A DNA stretch of 64,000 nt from positions 2,501 to 66,500 of the forward strand of contig CM034143.1 in assembly GCA_019914995.1 (NCBI GenBank), written 5' to 3'. The notes under the pieces were generated by a model. That model did not search any database and was not told where the DNA came from. It was given only the letters and a program-made list of their open reading frames with translations. The first letter of the stretch is position 1, and each line of letters starts with the position of its first letter. Below are positions 12,101 to 22,895 of this stretch, piece by piece. The translations under genes were made by a program, and so were the position numbers. The stretch comes from Acanthochlamys bracteata. Taxonomy: Eukaryota; Streptophyta; Magnoliopsida; Pandanales; Velloziaceae.

Positions 12101-12206
12101 GCTGCTCCAGCTGCTGCCCATGGTCGACCATGCCGCCTTCTATCTCCCTGCTGTTTTGATTAACAGTTCCACCACGGCTATTAGCGGGATTGTCGTGTAG
12201 ATACAT
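9188..12206 (-). CDS. GAT1: GABA/amino-acid transporter, AAAP family (GAT1-like)
   Basis: Four exons join in phase: 12206-11987, 11875-11645, 11110-11013 and 10162-9188, giving 507 aa. Family knowledge: plant GAT1-type AAAP/AAP carriers are proton-coupled permeases for GABA and related amino acids at the plasma membrane. Sequence support: the segments KSKG|SWLHCGYHLTTSIVAPALL, GWAAGIICL, LRFRDMAHHILG, KYYVGPVQFAVCYG, ATTYGNGIIPEIQAT and QLSAVAVVYLQPTNELLE match GAT1 closely, and about ten or eleven hydrophobic segments are visible. The start is the first ATG, preceding a hydrophilic Gln-rich N-terminus (QQLEQQQEHG) of about 60 aa before the conserved LDAGALFVL. That leader is longer than in Arabidopsis GAT1 (about 452 aa). 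Intron 3 carries a MITE-like insertion. The exact substrate is inferred. Confidence 0.92.
10231..10914. mobile_element. MITE-like element with long inverted termini in GAT1 intron 3
   Basis: The left end starts ACTTTCCAACACTTTTTTTC and reaches TTAGATATAAAA about 70 bp in. The reverse complement of the right end starts ACTTTACCAGCATTTTTTAG and reaches TTAGATATAAAA at the same distance. The termini therefore pair imperfectly over about 70-80 bp. The interior is AT-rich and non-coding. No clear target duplication was found, so the superfamily is undetermined. Confidence 0.6.
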
Positions 12207-12518
12207 GGCCTTTCTTTCTCTCTGCTCCTAGTTTTCCCTCCCCTGCTTGATAGTTGTTATATATATATATATAATATGGCTCATGGCTTTATCTTCTCTG
12301 TTGAATGTTGATCAGCTAAACTAAACGTGTACGAATTGACCTTGGACGTAAGGGAGATGGTCAAAGAAGTTAAGTCATACTTGTTGACTGAGAAAGTAAC
12401 CGAATGAAGGTCCTAACTTCACTTTAACTAAATAAAATATCAAAATATAATAACAAATAAAACAGTACATCATGTGATAGAAAAAAAAAAACGAACAAAG
12501 GGAATATAAAAGAGCGAA

Positions 12519-12601
12519 TGTTGGCTGTGGGGTTCGAACCCACGCGCACTTCAGTGCAGAAGATCTTAAGTCTTCCCCCTTAACCACTCGGGCAAACCAA
12601 C
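12519..12601 (-). tRNA. tRNA-Leu (anticodon UAA)
   Basis: The minus strand folds as a class II tRNA of 83 nt with its discriminator A. The 5' acceptor GTTGGTT pairs with AGCCAAC. The D arm follows, then anticodon stem GAAGA/TCTTC around the loop CTTAAGA, giving anticodon TAA. A long variable arm (TGCACTGAAGTGCG) and a T arm with GGTTCGAACCC are present. The long variable arm and A discriminator fit leucine. A pol III terminator (TTTT) lies a few bases downstream. There is no intron. It sits about 310 bp upstream of the GAT1-like start and on the same strand. Confidence 0.95.
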
Positions 12602-13041
12602 GGGATCGGTTAATTGATAAATAGTTACCATTACTGATGAATACTGACTGGTGGACTAATGTTAACGTTTTCGTATTTTGTTCAGCGGCATTCGAACAAA
12701 ATTGCCCTTGCAGCAAGTCACAGACAGGTTAATTGATAAAGCTGAACCTTCCCCTGAACAATACCAGTTTTACTGATAACCGCTTTATTTTATTTCACAG
12801 CTATACCAGGAAGGTAAAACAGCTATATATGGCATTATCACCTGCAGAGTACTAACATACAAAACTTCAATACATTTCTCTTCTGTGATCCATGTACAGA
12901 TCAAGACACCACTATTTGGTATTTGTTCAACAAAAGCCGAAGCAGCTCAGGCTTTATTGTTAATTAATAAAATGAACTGTTATCCAGCACAACTGAATGA
13001 TCCTTTATAAGTTTAAAAGCCTACTCTAGCAAACTTTCCTC
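12602..13041. other. Spacer / 3' UTR of the OTU gene
   Basis: Apart from the probable 3' UTR of the minus-strand OTU gene, whose stop is at 13042-13044, I see no structure in this stretch. Confidence 0.5.
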
Positions 13042-15362
13042 CTAGACATTTATTGCATGTTTGCAGCCTCCGGTTAACACTTCGAGTGCATCATAATGGC
13101 CGTACCCATGAAACAACACTTTAATAGAAACAGCTTCGCCATATTCCACGCCATAATTTGCGATATTAACTAGGCCGTCCATCTGTGCGTCTAGGACAAA
13201 GACAGATACTGGTCTCCTGCAGAAAGTTTACAGAGGAATAGAGCATGTTAGACTCTTGGCAACAACTAATCTCATTTCTACCATTGCACATCTGAGAAAG
13301 GCCAGCGATAGTCGTTCATCTGTCCTACCACTTTCTCATCTTTTCATTTCACCAATTCATGCTTGTCATGCTGCTTACATAAAGGGTATCATGCTTGGGT
13401 AAATGGAGTACAGCCGAATGCTTGAATGCAAATGTCATTACGATCATCCATGTAATAGAACGTAAAACTTACTGTAGGACATGTGAAGCCATTAGCAACT
13501 CCGGCTCTCCACCCCATACATAGGGCTGCCTGATATTCTTAACATAAGCATCAAAATCCTCTTCTACAAACCTAATTCCAAAAAATTAAATAATGATAAT
13601 ACTCTCAGCCCATGTGTAATATGTAAAGGATGTTCCCCAAGTAGGCAGTTCAGGCGTAGCATTATACCTTTCCATCTCATCACGCCTCTTTAAGAGCTCA
13701 TCGGCAACCTACACGAAACAGCAAAGTATGTGTTAGGATACCAACTTAGTTGATTATATCAAGCACATTCATGGAGAAGTGTGGCATGTCACCCCTATGC
13801 TCTGCTAATTCAGCTATACAACTAGAATTTTACTACTATGGCAGATAGCATGAAAACATCATTCTCAAAAGATTCAGAGTTACAGAAGATCAATGTTTTA
13901 TTTTATTAACATAAAATAAAAGCCGCATTGATTGTCACCAGTGATAGCATAATTTTGTCTATTTGGTAAAGAGAAAAGTGAAAGTGAGGACGAAATAAAT
14001 GAACAAAGTGACTCACACGAGCTCTTAAGTCATCAGCAAGTTCAGCCTGCTGTAATTCATCAGGAGTGTCGTTCCCGTTCACAAGGCAAGATCCATAGGA
14101 AACAGCCCGAAACAAGCATCTGCCATCAGCTAACATACCTGTATTCACATTTTGTCCTTCAAATTTACTAATTTCATCTCGAATATGAGGAAAATAAATA
14201 AGTTTTATCCATTCATTGCACATTGCTAAAATGATATGCTCTAGGTGCTGAGGTTGCCTAGTACAGATGGCATTACTGACATGCTCCAAGAAGCACACAT
14301 AGATTAATTTGAGGCAAATTGCAAAACCAAAGTTGTATATTCTCGCAATTGTTTACTATTTGAATGAATTATGACCCATCTTCATATTGCAACAAATTAT
14401 ATATTGTAAAATAAGAGCAATGCTGCTCCAAGATAAAGTTGCTATAGCCCAAAAACAAAAGCTTACCTTATGCCATGCACTATGCAATAAAAACACTTCT
14501 CAAATGGATAATTAGACAGCTTAAGTATAAAAGGTGATTGATTACCTTCATGTGTAGCTTCTATTGTTCATACATAACAGGTTAAAAGCTAGGAATTTTC
14601 TTTTAAAATATCCTAACGGCAGCGCAAAGCTAGGTTTTTTTTTATTTTTAAATTTATTTAGAGATTCTAATTGGAAAGTAAAGATAGGATTTTTATGTTC
14701 AAAGAATGTAATGGCAGAGGAAAGCAAGGATTTCTATATCAGAAAGCAGAGCAGTGGTTCTGTAGGTACGCGCCAAGTCATTAGTTTCTATGGCATGAGT
14801 GTTATTTTTCAAGCAGACTTGGTAGGGAGAACAAACCAGTGACTTTGTAGCGTCGGCTGCAGGTATCGGCGTCTTTTTCCTCTTCCTTAATGTCTCCATC
14901 GCCTTTATCTCCTTGCTTATCTCCTCCGGCCGGTTCGATCTGCTCGGCCGCTGCAGAAGAAGTGGGTGCCTGTGGCAGATGGAAGGAAGAGGAGAAGCAA
15001 GAGCATACACCGAAGAGAAGCCAGGCGGAGTCGGAGCCGTGGAGCCAGCGTGCGGGGCGGACGTCCCAGGCAGCGTTCCAAGAACCCTCGTCGACGCGGA
15101 ACAGCATATGATGGGAGCGGAGGAGGCGTCGGCGGTGAAGGACGGAGGCGGTGGAATCGGGTGAGGGAGTGATGGCGTGCCATATGGATGGTAAGGTGGT
15201 TGCCAGGCGGCAGGTGCTGGAGTGCCACTGCTGCCTCGGGCTAGAGGAACCGGCGGGCACAAAGGGAGCGGGGACGATGGTTCGGCGGGCGGTGGGAGAG
15301 GGTGCGGCAAGGGTGGGCCATGGCGGAGGCTTGGGCCGCCAAACCATCATCATGCCCTCCAT
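13042..15362 (-). CDS. OTU-domain cysteine protease (deubiquitinase)
   Basis: Five exons join in phase: 15362-14837, 14138-14017, 13708-13668, 13571-13473 and 13216-13042, giving 320 aa. The OTU fold begins about residue 172. It carries VTG|MLADGRCLFRAV (Asp180 and Cys183, the catalytic-loop Asp and the nucleophile), then ELADDLRARVADELLKRR, FVEEDFDAYVKNIRQPYVWG, GGEPELLMASHVLQRPVSVF and finally FHGYGHYDAL with the probable catalytic His303. By homology this removes ubiquitin from substrates; it resembles the Arabidopsis OTU3/OTU4 group. The first 175 residues are low-complexity (Pro, Ser, His and Ala-rich), weakly conserved and of unclear localisation. The start is the first in-frame ATG, with a CT/GA microsatellite just upstream. 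Exon 1 is the least certain part. Confidence 0.88.
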
Positions 15363-15386
15363 CTCTGCTTGTCTAGCTGTATACCT

Positions 15387-15389
<3 letters not shown>

Positions 15390-15422
<33 letters not shown>
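15390..15422. repeat. (CT)n microsatellite upstream of the OTU start
   Basis: A pure run of about 16 CT dinucleotides lies about 28 bp upstream of the OTU start codon, so it reads as GA in the probable 5' UTR on the minus strand. Confidence 0.95.
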
Positions 15423-15424
<2 letters not shown>

Positions 15425-16123
15425 GTATATCTATAAGAAAGGGCTAGCTCACTGTTTGGTCATCCGGCGCTGTCATTGCCGCCCACATTCTGCTTTCTAC
15501 GATATTTAGGTATTGAAGAAGATGGGGAAGGGAGAAGAACGTACGGCAGTCTGGAGCGGTAGGCCTCTAAATATTCAATGATGTTGAGTTTTGTTTCAAT
15601 TAGATCAGATTATGACTCCGTTTCTTGACCGTCCGATGATTGATGGGTGGCCTGCGTCTCAGATTATAGTTGTTACGTCTGTGATTAGTAAAATGAACAA
15701 ACTCAATGCACGAAAATATGAACACATCACCAACCGTAGAGCCATACAAACCTACGCACACATCACGTGTGTGCGCTCGTCATCCAGCTTTGGCGGCTGG
15801 CTGTTCCCTAACGGGCCTGACAGTCTGCCTAGGCCCTTAATATTTTCTTAGCTCCTTAAAGGCCTAAACAAACAAATATCGACTGGGCTGTCTGCCAAAC
15901 AGCTCAGTAGCTCACATAGCCCAACAGCATAAAATATAAAATATAAAAATTCAAACAAATTTCCTTTTATATTTTATTATTTCACAAGAGACAGGGTAGA
16001 CGAAGCTTTCAAATCTATCTAATAAGAACAACAATTTCCCAAAACAAACTTAAATTTTTGGCCGGGGCTCTATTGTAACAAGTACAGTATGAAAAAGAGA
16101 AGAGAAGCTGAGAAGAAAGATCG

Positions 16124-17220
16124 ATGGAAGCCGGTGGTTTCATCGCCGGCCTATTTTTCTCCTCCACCTCCGTGAGTGATGAACATTAGATCCGTTATCA
16201 CTTCCTTCTTGTTCTTCCACCAACAGATCATGGTTCGATTTATTTCCTTCTTTCGAAACCTTAACTAATCTGATTCCTTCCTTCAATTTCCTTTTAGGGT
16301 GGTAAATTTTGATACGATCCGAAAATTCGATCCGATTCTAAAAAATCGAATTTGAATCAAACTTTAATCAGATTTGAGTCAATTTCGAATCGATCAAAAA
16401 ATACCAAAAATTTTAAACAGATTCAGATTGATTCAAAATTGATCTGTTTAATCGTATAATTATTTATATAATATATATTATTTAATATTTAAAAAATAAT
16501 AGTAAAAAATTTAAATTTAATATATATATATATATTTAAATTTATTTTAATTTAATTTATTTTAATTTAATTTATAAATTTTATTAAAATTAATATTTTT
16601 TAAATATATTATAATTAATAATTTATATATATTATTATTAAAAATTAATATTTATAATATTTATTTTAATTATTAAATAGGTCGATTTGAATTTGATTTG
16701 ATTATAAATACATTGAATTAGGATCGATAATTTTGATCTATATAAATAAATAAATTAAGTTAGAATTAAATAATTTTGATCCGATTATTATATAAGTCGA
16801 TTTGGAACTGATCCAGGAATTCGAATTGCCACTCAGAATTTCCTTGTTCAGGTATGGCATCTATTCTTCTTTTATTACTTCTTACAGCTGCAGGAATTGA
16901 AATGCGTCTCATATCCCCACGGTACATCTCCTTGTCTCCCTATTCTTGTTCTTTTATGTTGCATGTGGCTGATTTGTGCTTCAGATCGATATCCAATATT
17001 GAATCGTGTTACAGGATCACTGCTGTCGATGTTAGTGTTTTCATATTCTACGAAGCATCTAGTCAGTTTTCAAAGGAAGGGCTAGTTTATTTTGTATGCT
17101 GTAAATTTCTGTCACAAATAGTGGGAGCCTAAAATGAGACAATTATCGTTGCTTCATTGCAGGCTTGTAGCAGACAAAGAATTGAGTTGCTGTCAGTGAC
17201 CTTAATGTTTAGCATCTTCG
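16124..17220 (+). other. Possible spliced + strand transcript, unrecognised
   Basis: A first exon is suggested at 16124-16171: ATG followed by 15 codons reading EAGGFIAGLFFSSTS, ending at a good GT donor (GTGAGT). The next plausible acceptors are at 16850 (TTGTTCAG) and 16893 (TTACAGCTGCAG). Exon-like pieces follow at 16894-16921 and perhaps 17010-17220. I could not assemble a convincing long protein, and no family is recognised. It could be a small-peptide gene, a non-coding RNA or a relic. A MITE sits in the putative first intron. Confidence 0.25.
16294..16836. mobile_element. hAT-like non-autonomous element (MITE) with target duplication
   Basis: The element starts TTAGGGTGGTAAATTTT and ends GAATTGCCACTCAG. 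The reverse complement of the end, CTGAGTGGCAATTC, mirrors the start as a short imperfect terminal repeat of hAT type. The 9-bp direct repeat AATTTCCTT flanks it (16285-16293 and 16837-16845), compatible with the 8-bp duplication of hAT insertion plus one chance match. The 543-bp interior is AT-rich and non-coding. Confidence 0.7.
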
Positions 17221-18299
17221 TAAGTCCATCTACTTCTGTTTTTGGATGCATTGGGAAGTGCCTGTGAGGATAAGGATGAGTTGTTTGCCTTCTTTAGTCT
17301 GAGGTTGGTGCATGTATTTTAAGGTGTCACATGCATTCTTTGTGACTGGCTGTAAATCAGCATCAAAAGCTCCTCCTTGAGACCACATGTGACAGGAGAC
17401 TTTCTACATGATGGTAAGCTCTTGCTATATGCATTTTGTCTTCTGATTAAGTCAGAATTGAGAAATTCAGTCATAGTTAACTCGCAAATTGAAGCTTGCT
17501 TATTACTTCCACATGTGACTGAAACCAAAGTCATATCTACTTCCACTCTGTGTCATTTTTGAAGAATGAATAGTGAAATCTCTGACAATAGAAAAGATAA
17601 ATAAAGCTAACTGTTAACGGGGAATAAGGTCCATTTACTGCTTGGTTTAATTACATGACATTGTATTTTATGGAAAAAAAATATCTAGTGACATTTTCTA
17701 TCATCCAGGGATATTTCCAGTCGTTAATCTTGTGAAGGTCTCTCCATGTTCTTTAGAAGTCTGGGTATTTTTCATCTTATATGATGGTATAGGTCAATGT
17801 TGGGTTGAGCTGCCTCTTAGAGGTGATAAGTTTTATTTTGTTTAGCGAGTGGTTGGTTACATAGTCAAGTATGGAAAACTAGGGCGCAAAACATTTAATA
17901 AAGATTCTCAAATTGAGTTTGTGCAACTTATATATTTTTATCTGGACTATCTTAGTTGATTATATGAAAGTTCATGTTTGGAATTATAGCTTTCATCTTA
18001 TTCTATATTAAGCTTTTCTTGTCATGCAGTTCATCGAGTACCATCTTCAATCTTTAATGTTGTGCAGGTGGGTGGTTTGGTGTGCAGCTGAACGCTCATA
18101 TTGTGGTGTCGAGCTTAAGTACGTCTTTTTCCTTATATTACTGAAAGTTGACATGCTTCCATATTTAGTCGTATATAGTTGTAGTAAAAAGAAATGTAAG
18201 AAGTCGGGATTAGCTGCTAAAAACTAGCCAGATGACACACTTAAGGTCGTTGCAAGTTGTTTGATAACCAATTTGATGATAAATGTTTGATTAATATTT

Positions 18300-19950
18300 C
18301 CTGAATGAACCTGATAAACCCTATTGTATCTTTCAAACCACCAAAAAGATTTCGTTAAATCATATTTTGAATATCTTTTTTATCCTTGTTTTTTAGTGTC
18401 TTTTGAAGATTTTATATCTTATTTTTGGATTTGGTTTCTTGTATTGTATCTGGTTTATTTTTTGTATCATTTTTGCTTGCTAACCATTCATGATGCTTTA
18501 ATATCTTCTTATTTACAAATTTGCTTCGCTTGTTTGTTTGTCCTTTTTTTTTTTGGTTTCTGTGTGTTTAATTGTTTTTTTTTTAATTTTGAATTGTGTA
18601 GTTTGTCCTTTCTCTTATATCTGTTTTGCTTTCTGTTATTTATTTTTCAGTTTTATAAGAGGTTGATGTGTTCTATTCCTTTTGTTTGATATAACTTTTA
18701 GACATTTTCTTATCGCTGTCGTTCTATTTTTTATTCATTTATTTTTCATTTGCTTGGCCTCTGAATTCAAGATTTGTTTTAACTCTTTCTTGTTTTATCT
18801 TATTAAATGTCCTGTTATTACACGTATTGTTACCTCGTAATTTATACCTGTTATTACAACGTATTGGCTTTATTTATGTTTTGATTTGTATGTGCTCTTT
18901 GCCATACTCCCCTCTTTCTCATGTTACTTTACTCATGGCATTGCTGTCTGCTTTATTCAATTTGGCATTTTCTTTGCCACTTAGTGGAATGAGGCTTAGT
19001 TGTTGTGTTTCATTACAAGTATCGCAACCTTGTCTCTTCTTTTTGTGTTCTATGACATGTTTTGCATCACTTTTTCTTTGTTCAATTTGTTCTATCATTA
19101 TAAAGTTTCCTAACGTCATTATCTAATGCTATTTTTTCTTTTGTTTGTTATTGCTGTTGAATTTCTGTTTCCATTTTGATTTTTGCTTTATTTTTTGGTT
19201 ATGCACTTATCCCCCTTTTCAACTGCAGTTTCATTTACTTAACTATTTTTTAATTGCATATTTTAATCTATGTTATGTCTCCTCCCTTGCTTTACTTTCT
19301 CCTTTTTTTTTAATTCTGTACTTGTTTATCTCTTTTATTTATTTATTATTTTTTGGGTGAGAAGATCTATTTCACTCCTACCTCCTATGTCTTATAGAAG
19401 TTTTTATGTCCATGTGAATGTCTATGGGTTTTTTAGTTTTATTGACTGATTTATTCTTTTGAAGTCATCTCCTTATTCCACCTTCGTTCAGGTTTGTTTT
19501 CATTTTGTTCTCTCCTCACTACTGAAATGATTCTAGTAGTTAATATTGCTGAACATGTATTGCTACCTTCATTTCTTATTTCTGTGCCCCACGGTACGTT
19601 CTGTATAGCTTTTACTGTGTTCCCGTTGGTTTCTCAAACATACCATTTGGTAGTATCTTTATACGTAGCTATTCTTTCTTATTTTTTATTGTTGTTGAAT
19701 TTCTATTTGTACTTTTTGTTCTTTTTATTTTCTGGGTAGTTATTCCCTTTTTAACTTGAGTTTTGTTTATTTAACTTTTTTCATTTAAAATTTTCATATC
19801 TTTTTCCACTTTTTATGTTTCCCTGATTTGAACTATCAATTTGATGCTTTACCTTTCTACTTTTGTCACTTATTATTACGTTTTCCTATACTGCCTCTTT
19901 CTTCACATTGATTTCCTTTTCTTTCTTCACATTGATATCCTAACTACATG
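18300..19950. other. T-rich, A-poor strand-asymmetric tract
   Basis: For about 1.6 kb the + strand is dominated by T, with runs such as TTTTTTTTTT, and very little A. All apparent ORFs here are Phe/Leu/Ser-rich artefacts of that bias. Within it, the block at about 19143-19250 is repeated in diverged form near 19675-19780 (GTTGAATTTCT..., then TTATGCACTTATCCCC versus AGTTATTCCC). I recognise no gene. Confidence 0.6.
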
Positions 19951-22890
19951 CATGAGTTTTGAGAGAACCTGGAATAGTGGAGCTACAATTGCATAGTATT
20001 TATTGAGTCCATGTACATTGAGCAAAGTGAAAAGAAGTGGTTGACTTTTAACCATATATTGGAACCGTGCTTGAAAATTCTGAATCAGCTTTGTAGGCAT
20101 TAGAGATCTTTTGAACTATACATTCTACATTTGCTTTTCCATTGCACTTACCTCTGATTAAATTCCATGTCAATTTGGTGATCATCATTTGAAATATTCT
20201 AGATGGGACATAATTGCCGAAAGTTTGGGCTTCATGTTGGTGTTCAGAGATCTTGTTTTCATACCTCACTTTTAGTATTCAGGCATGTGAAAGTAGAACA
20301 CAAGTGCTCTTTGGTTTTTACGTTTATAAAACTAAAGCTATTCATGATGTGCTTAAAAGATATTTTTGGGTGTAGTTTACTCTGGTATAGAAATTCTTAG
20401 ACATAGTGACTTTGTATTCTTCCCTAAAAGTTCAGTATTCCCCTAACACTTGCTTGAGTTGATTCGTATGTATTGCATAACGTAAATAACTTGAATCAAC
20501 TGAAATGTGATTGTTGCATATTGCTTGTTGTGGTAAACCTTTCAATGCGTGAGTCTACAAACACGCACTTATTGTTTCAATACCTTAGACTTGTGCAAGG
20601 TTTTGCGTTCATCCAGTTTACAAGTTAAGTTGCATATCAAGATAAGATGTATATGGATATTTGAGCTGTTTTTTCTTCCTTTTTCTAAATATCAACTTGT
20701 TCTGTACTTATTATAGGCCATTACAAGAATCGATTTTTAATGTAAGACAATTCCTCGTTGCTGGAGAAGGTGTCATTGGGGAAGTGTCGGTCTCTTTCCT
20801 GTATGTTTGTCATTGTTTCTCGTGAAAGAGAATGCGTGTTTGTGTTTTTGCACCCATTTTGCGTGAAGTCAGCTTTGTTTTCTTTTGTTCGGTATCATTT
20901 CCTTGATTTTTTTATTTTTTTTCTTTTGTTGTTTTTTTACCAAAGCAATGTATCACCATAAGTACTTCCATTGCTTCAACCATCACAAAGAAATTCGTCC
21001 TGCACAACGGTGTTCTGCTCTAGCCTCTACATCGGAAGCTAGTATTTATCTCTTCCATCTATGGATCTTATTATGTTGCTACAATAATATTTGTGGTACA
21101 TGTGATTGGCTATATTATTATTTGACTGGCGGATTTCAAAATACCCGCAAGCCAACACATGTTCTATGCAGTTGGCATAACAAGTTGACGAACCAAAATT
21201 GCCTCTACGACACCATATGGTTGTTACAATACCAGAATACTAGAAAGAGGTTTCAACAGCTCAAGTTCAACCAAATCCAAACGTATCCCCATGGATGCAT
21301 TCCTACTTCTACAAGGCACAATTCAGGCAAATGACTTGAACTTCTTCAATCTTCATAGTCAATCCAGAAAAGGAAATCACCATATAAAATCCTAATTGAC
21401 TTGATGCGATGATATCTTAAACAGTAGGACTTGTCAGAACACCAAACGTGAACCGTAATCCTGTCTTGAGGAAGTTTCATTGTATGATTACCCAAAAGAG
21501 CATTTCATTCGCTTCCGGATAGTGATACTACCTGCCGTCTATATATATATATATATATCTCTCTTCTAACATAACTCAGTTTCTGACTGTAACTAGGCAT
21601 TGTGTAGGCTGCTTCAGTAGGAGAATCAGCCACTTGCTGAAGTGAGTTCTGGGGATGCGTGAATGCGTGGCAGAGTAGAATAAAAGGTCGTGTTTGGACT
21701 TCAACTCCAGTGTTTGAGTGTGAAAACCATTTTGAAAAGGTTAGAGGCATTTCCAATTTCATAGGAAACAATCCAAGTTGTTGGTACAAAGGCCGCGAAT
21801 CATGTACAGCATTCCCTATAAGGGAGATCGTAATTGCCATGTACAGCATTCCCTTTACTGCTAATGTTAAAATCATGTAGTCCTTGAAATTATTAAGATA
21901 ATAAATAGTTTTGGTTTTTGCTTGTTGTTGGGTGAGACCTCCTGAAATTGAAACCACGAGAGAGCTTGGTGATGATGCATCAGCATTACTCACTATTTCT
22001 TTGCATTGCACTTAAACCAAGGAAGCACCATATCAAATTCAGTTCACAGTTCAATTAATATAGAAAACAAGCACCGAGCAGACACCTACCAACGACCAGG
22101 ACAAGAAACAAGGAGGCTTCACATTGATCCTCTCCCTCCAAACAAACAAGTCTTTGGTCTCCTAGATACAGCATCCTTCAATTACACAACTGTGATAAAA
22201 GTGATAAATCCAAAAAACAACCTTTTACAGCAATATATACATTTCATCTCAGGTTAAACCATCGACGAGCAAATGCTTAATTTAAATTGAGAAACAGATG
22301 CCAACTATCACAACCAAATTTCAGATCTGTTATGGGAGTTATATCAAGAAAGTTGCACATCACCAAGATTGAGTCAGATTCGCTAAAATATAGTATATGT
22401 ATATATAAACCAAACATTTGTCTCTGATCCTGAGGTTAAACAAAAAAATTATCTCCAGGTAACTGAATTCAAACTACTTTGACACAAAATAAACGCTTTT
22501 ATCCACTAGCTTGCAGACTTGCAGTTGCGGGTTTCAGACATTGAGCAGATACGAGTTATACCATTATATCGATGTCTGTCATTTGCTTTTCAATTCCACA
22601 CTTGATGGTGGGGAGCACTTCAAACAATGTCAATGGGTGTCAATATGTAAGCATAAATCGAACTAACTGCAAGCAAGCTTATTACCCAGGGAGGAACAAA
22701 TTTTGCTTTATCAACTTTCTTTAATAATATACAACAGGAATGAAAAGAAGATCATAAGAGGAACGCATGCACAAGCAAATAAGCTTTGGAAGCATAAAAA
22801 TAAAAGGAACTGTCAAGGGCAAACCTTCGAGAGAGCCTCACTTTCACACACATGTCAGAACAAGAAAGCTTATTTCTGTCCTTCAATCTT
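19951..22890. other. Intergenic, no supported gene
   Basis: No protein-like frame, RNA gene or clear transposon was recognised. An (AT)n run lies at about 21540-21558. The distal part (22500-22890) is probably 3' UTR or flank of the minus-strand PCF11-like gene. Confidence 0.5.
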
Positions 22891-22895
22891 CAATG

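Noticed and set aside
14699-15310. 203-codon proline-rich frame on the minus strand
   Set aside because: It overlaps OTU exon 1 in another frame; only the 15362 frame splices in phase to the DGRC exon.
15151-15509. + strand ORFs ending in Ser-Leu repeats
   Set aside because: The Ser-Leu run is the CT microsatellite translated; the other part is antisense to OTU exon 1.
18324-19739. Several Phe/Leu-rich ORFs resembling membrane proteins
   Set aside because: They follow from the T-rich composition of the + strand; no conserved motifs or start context.
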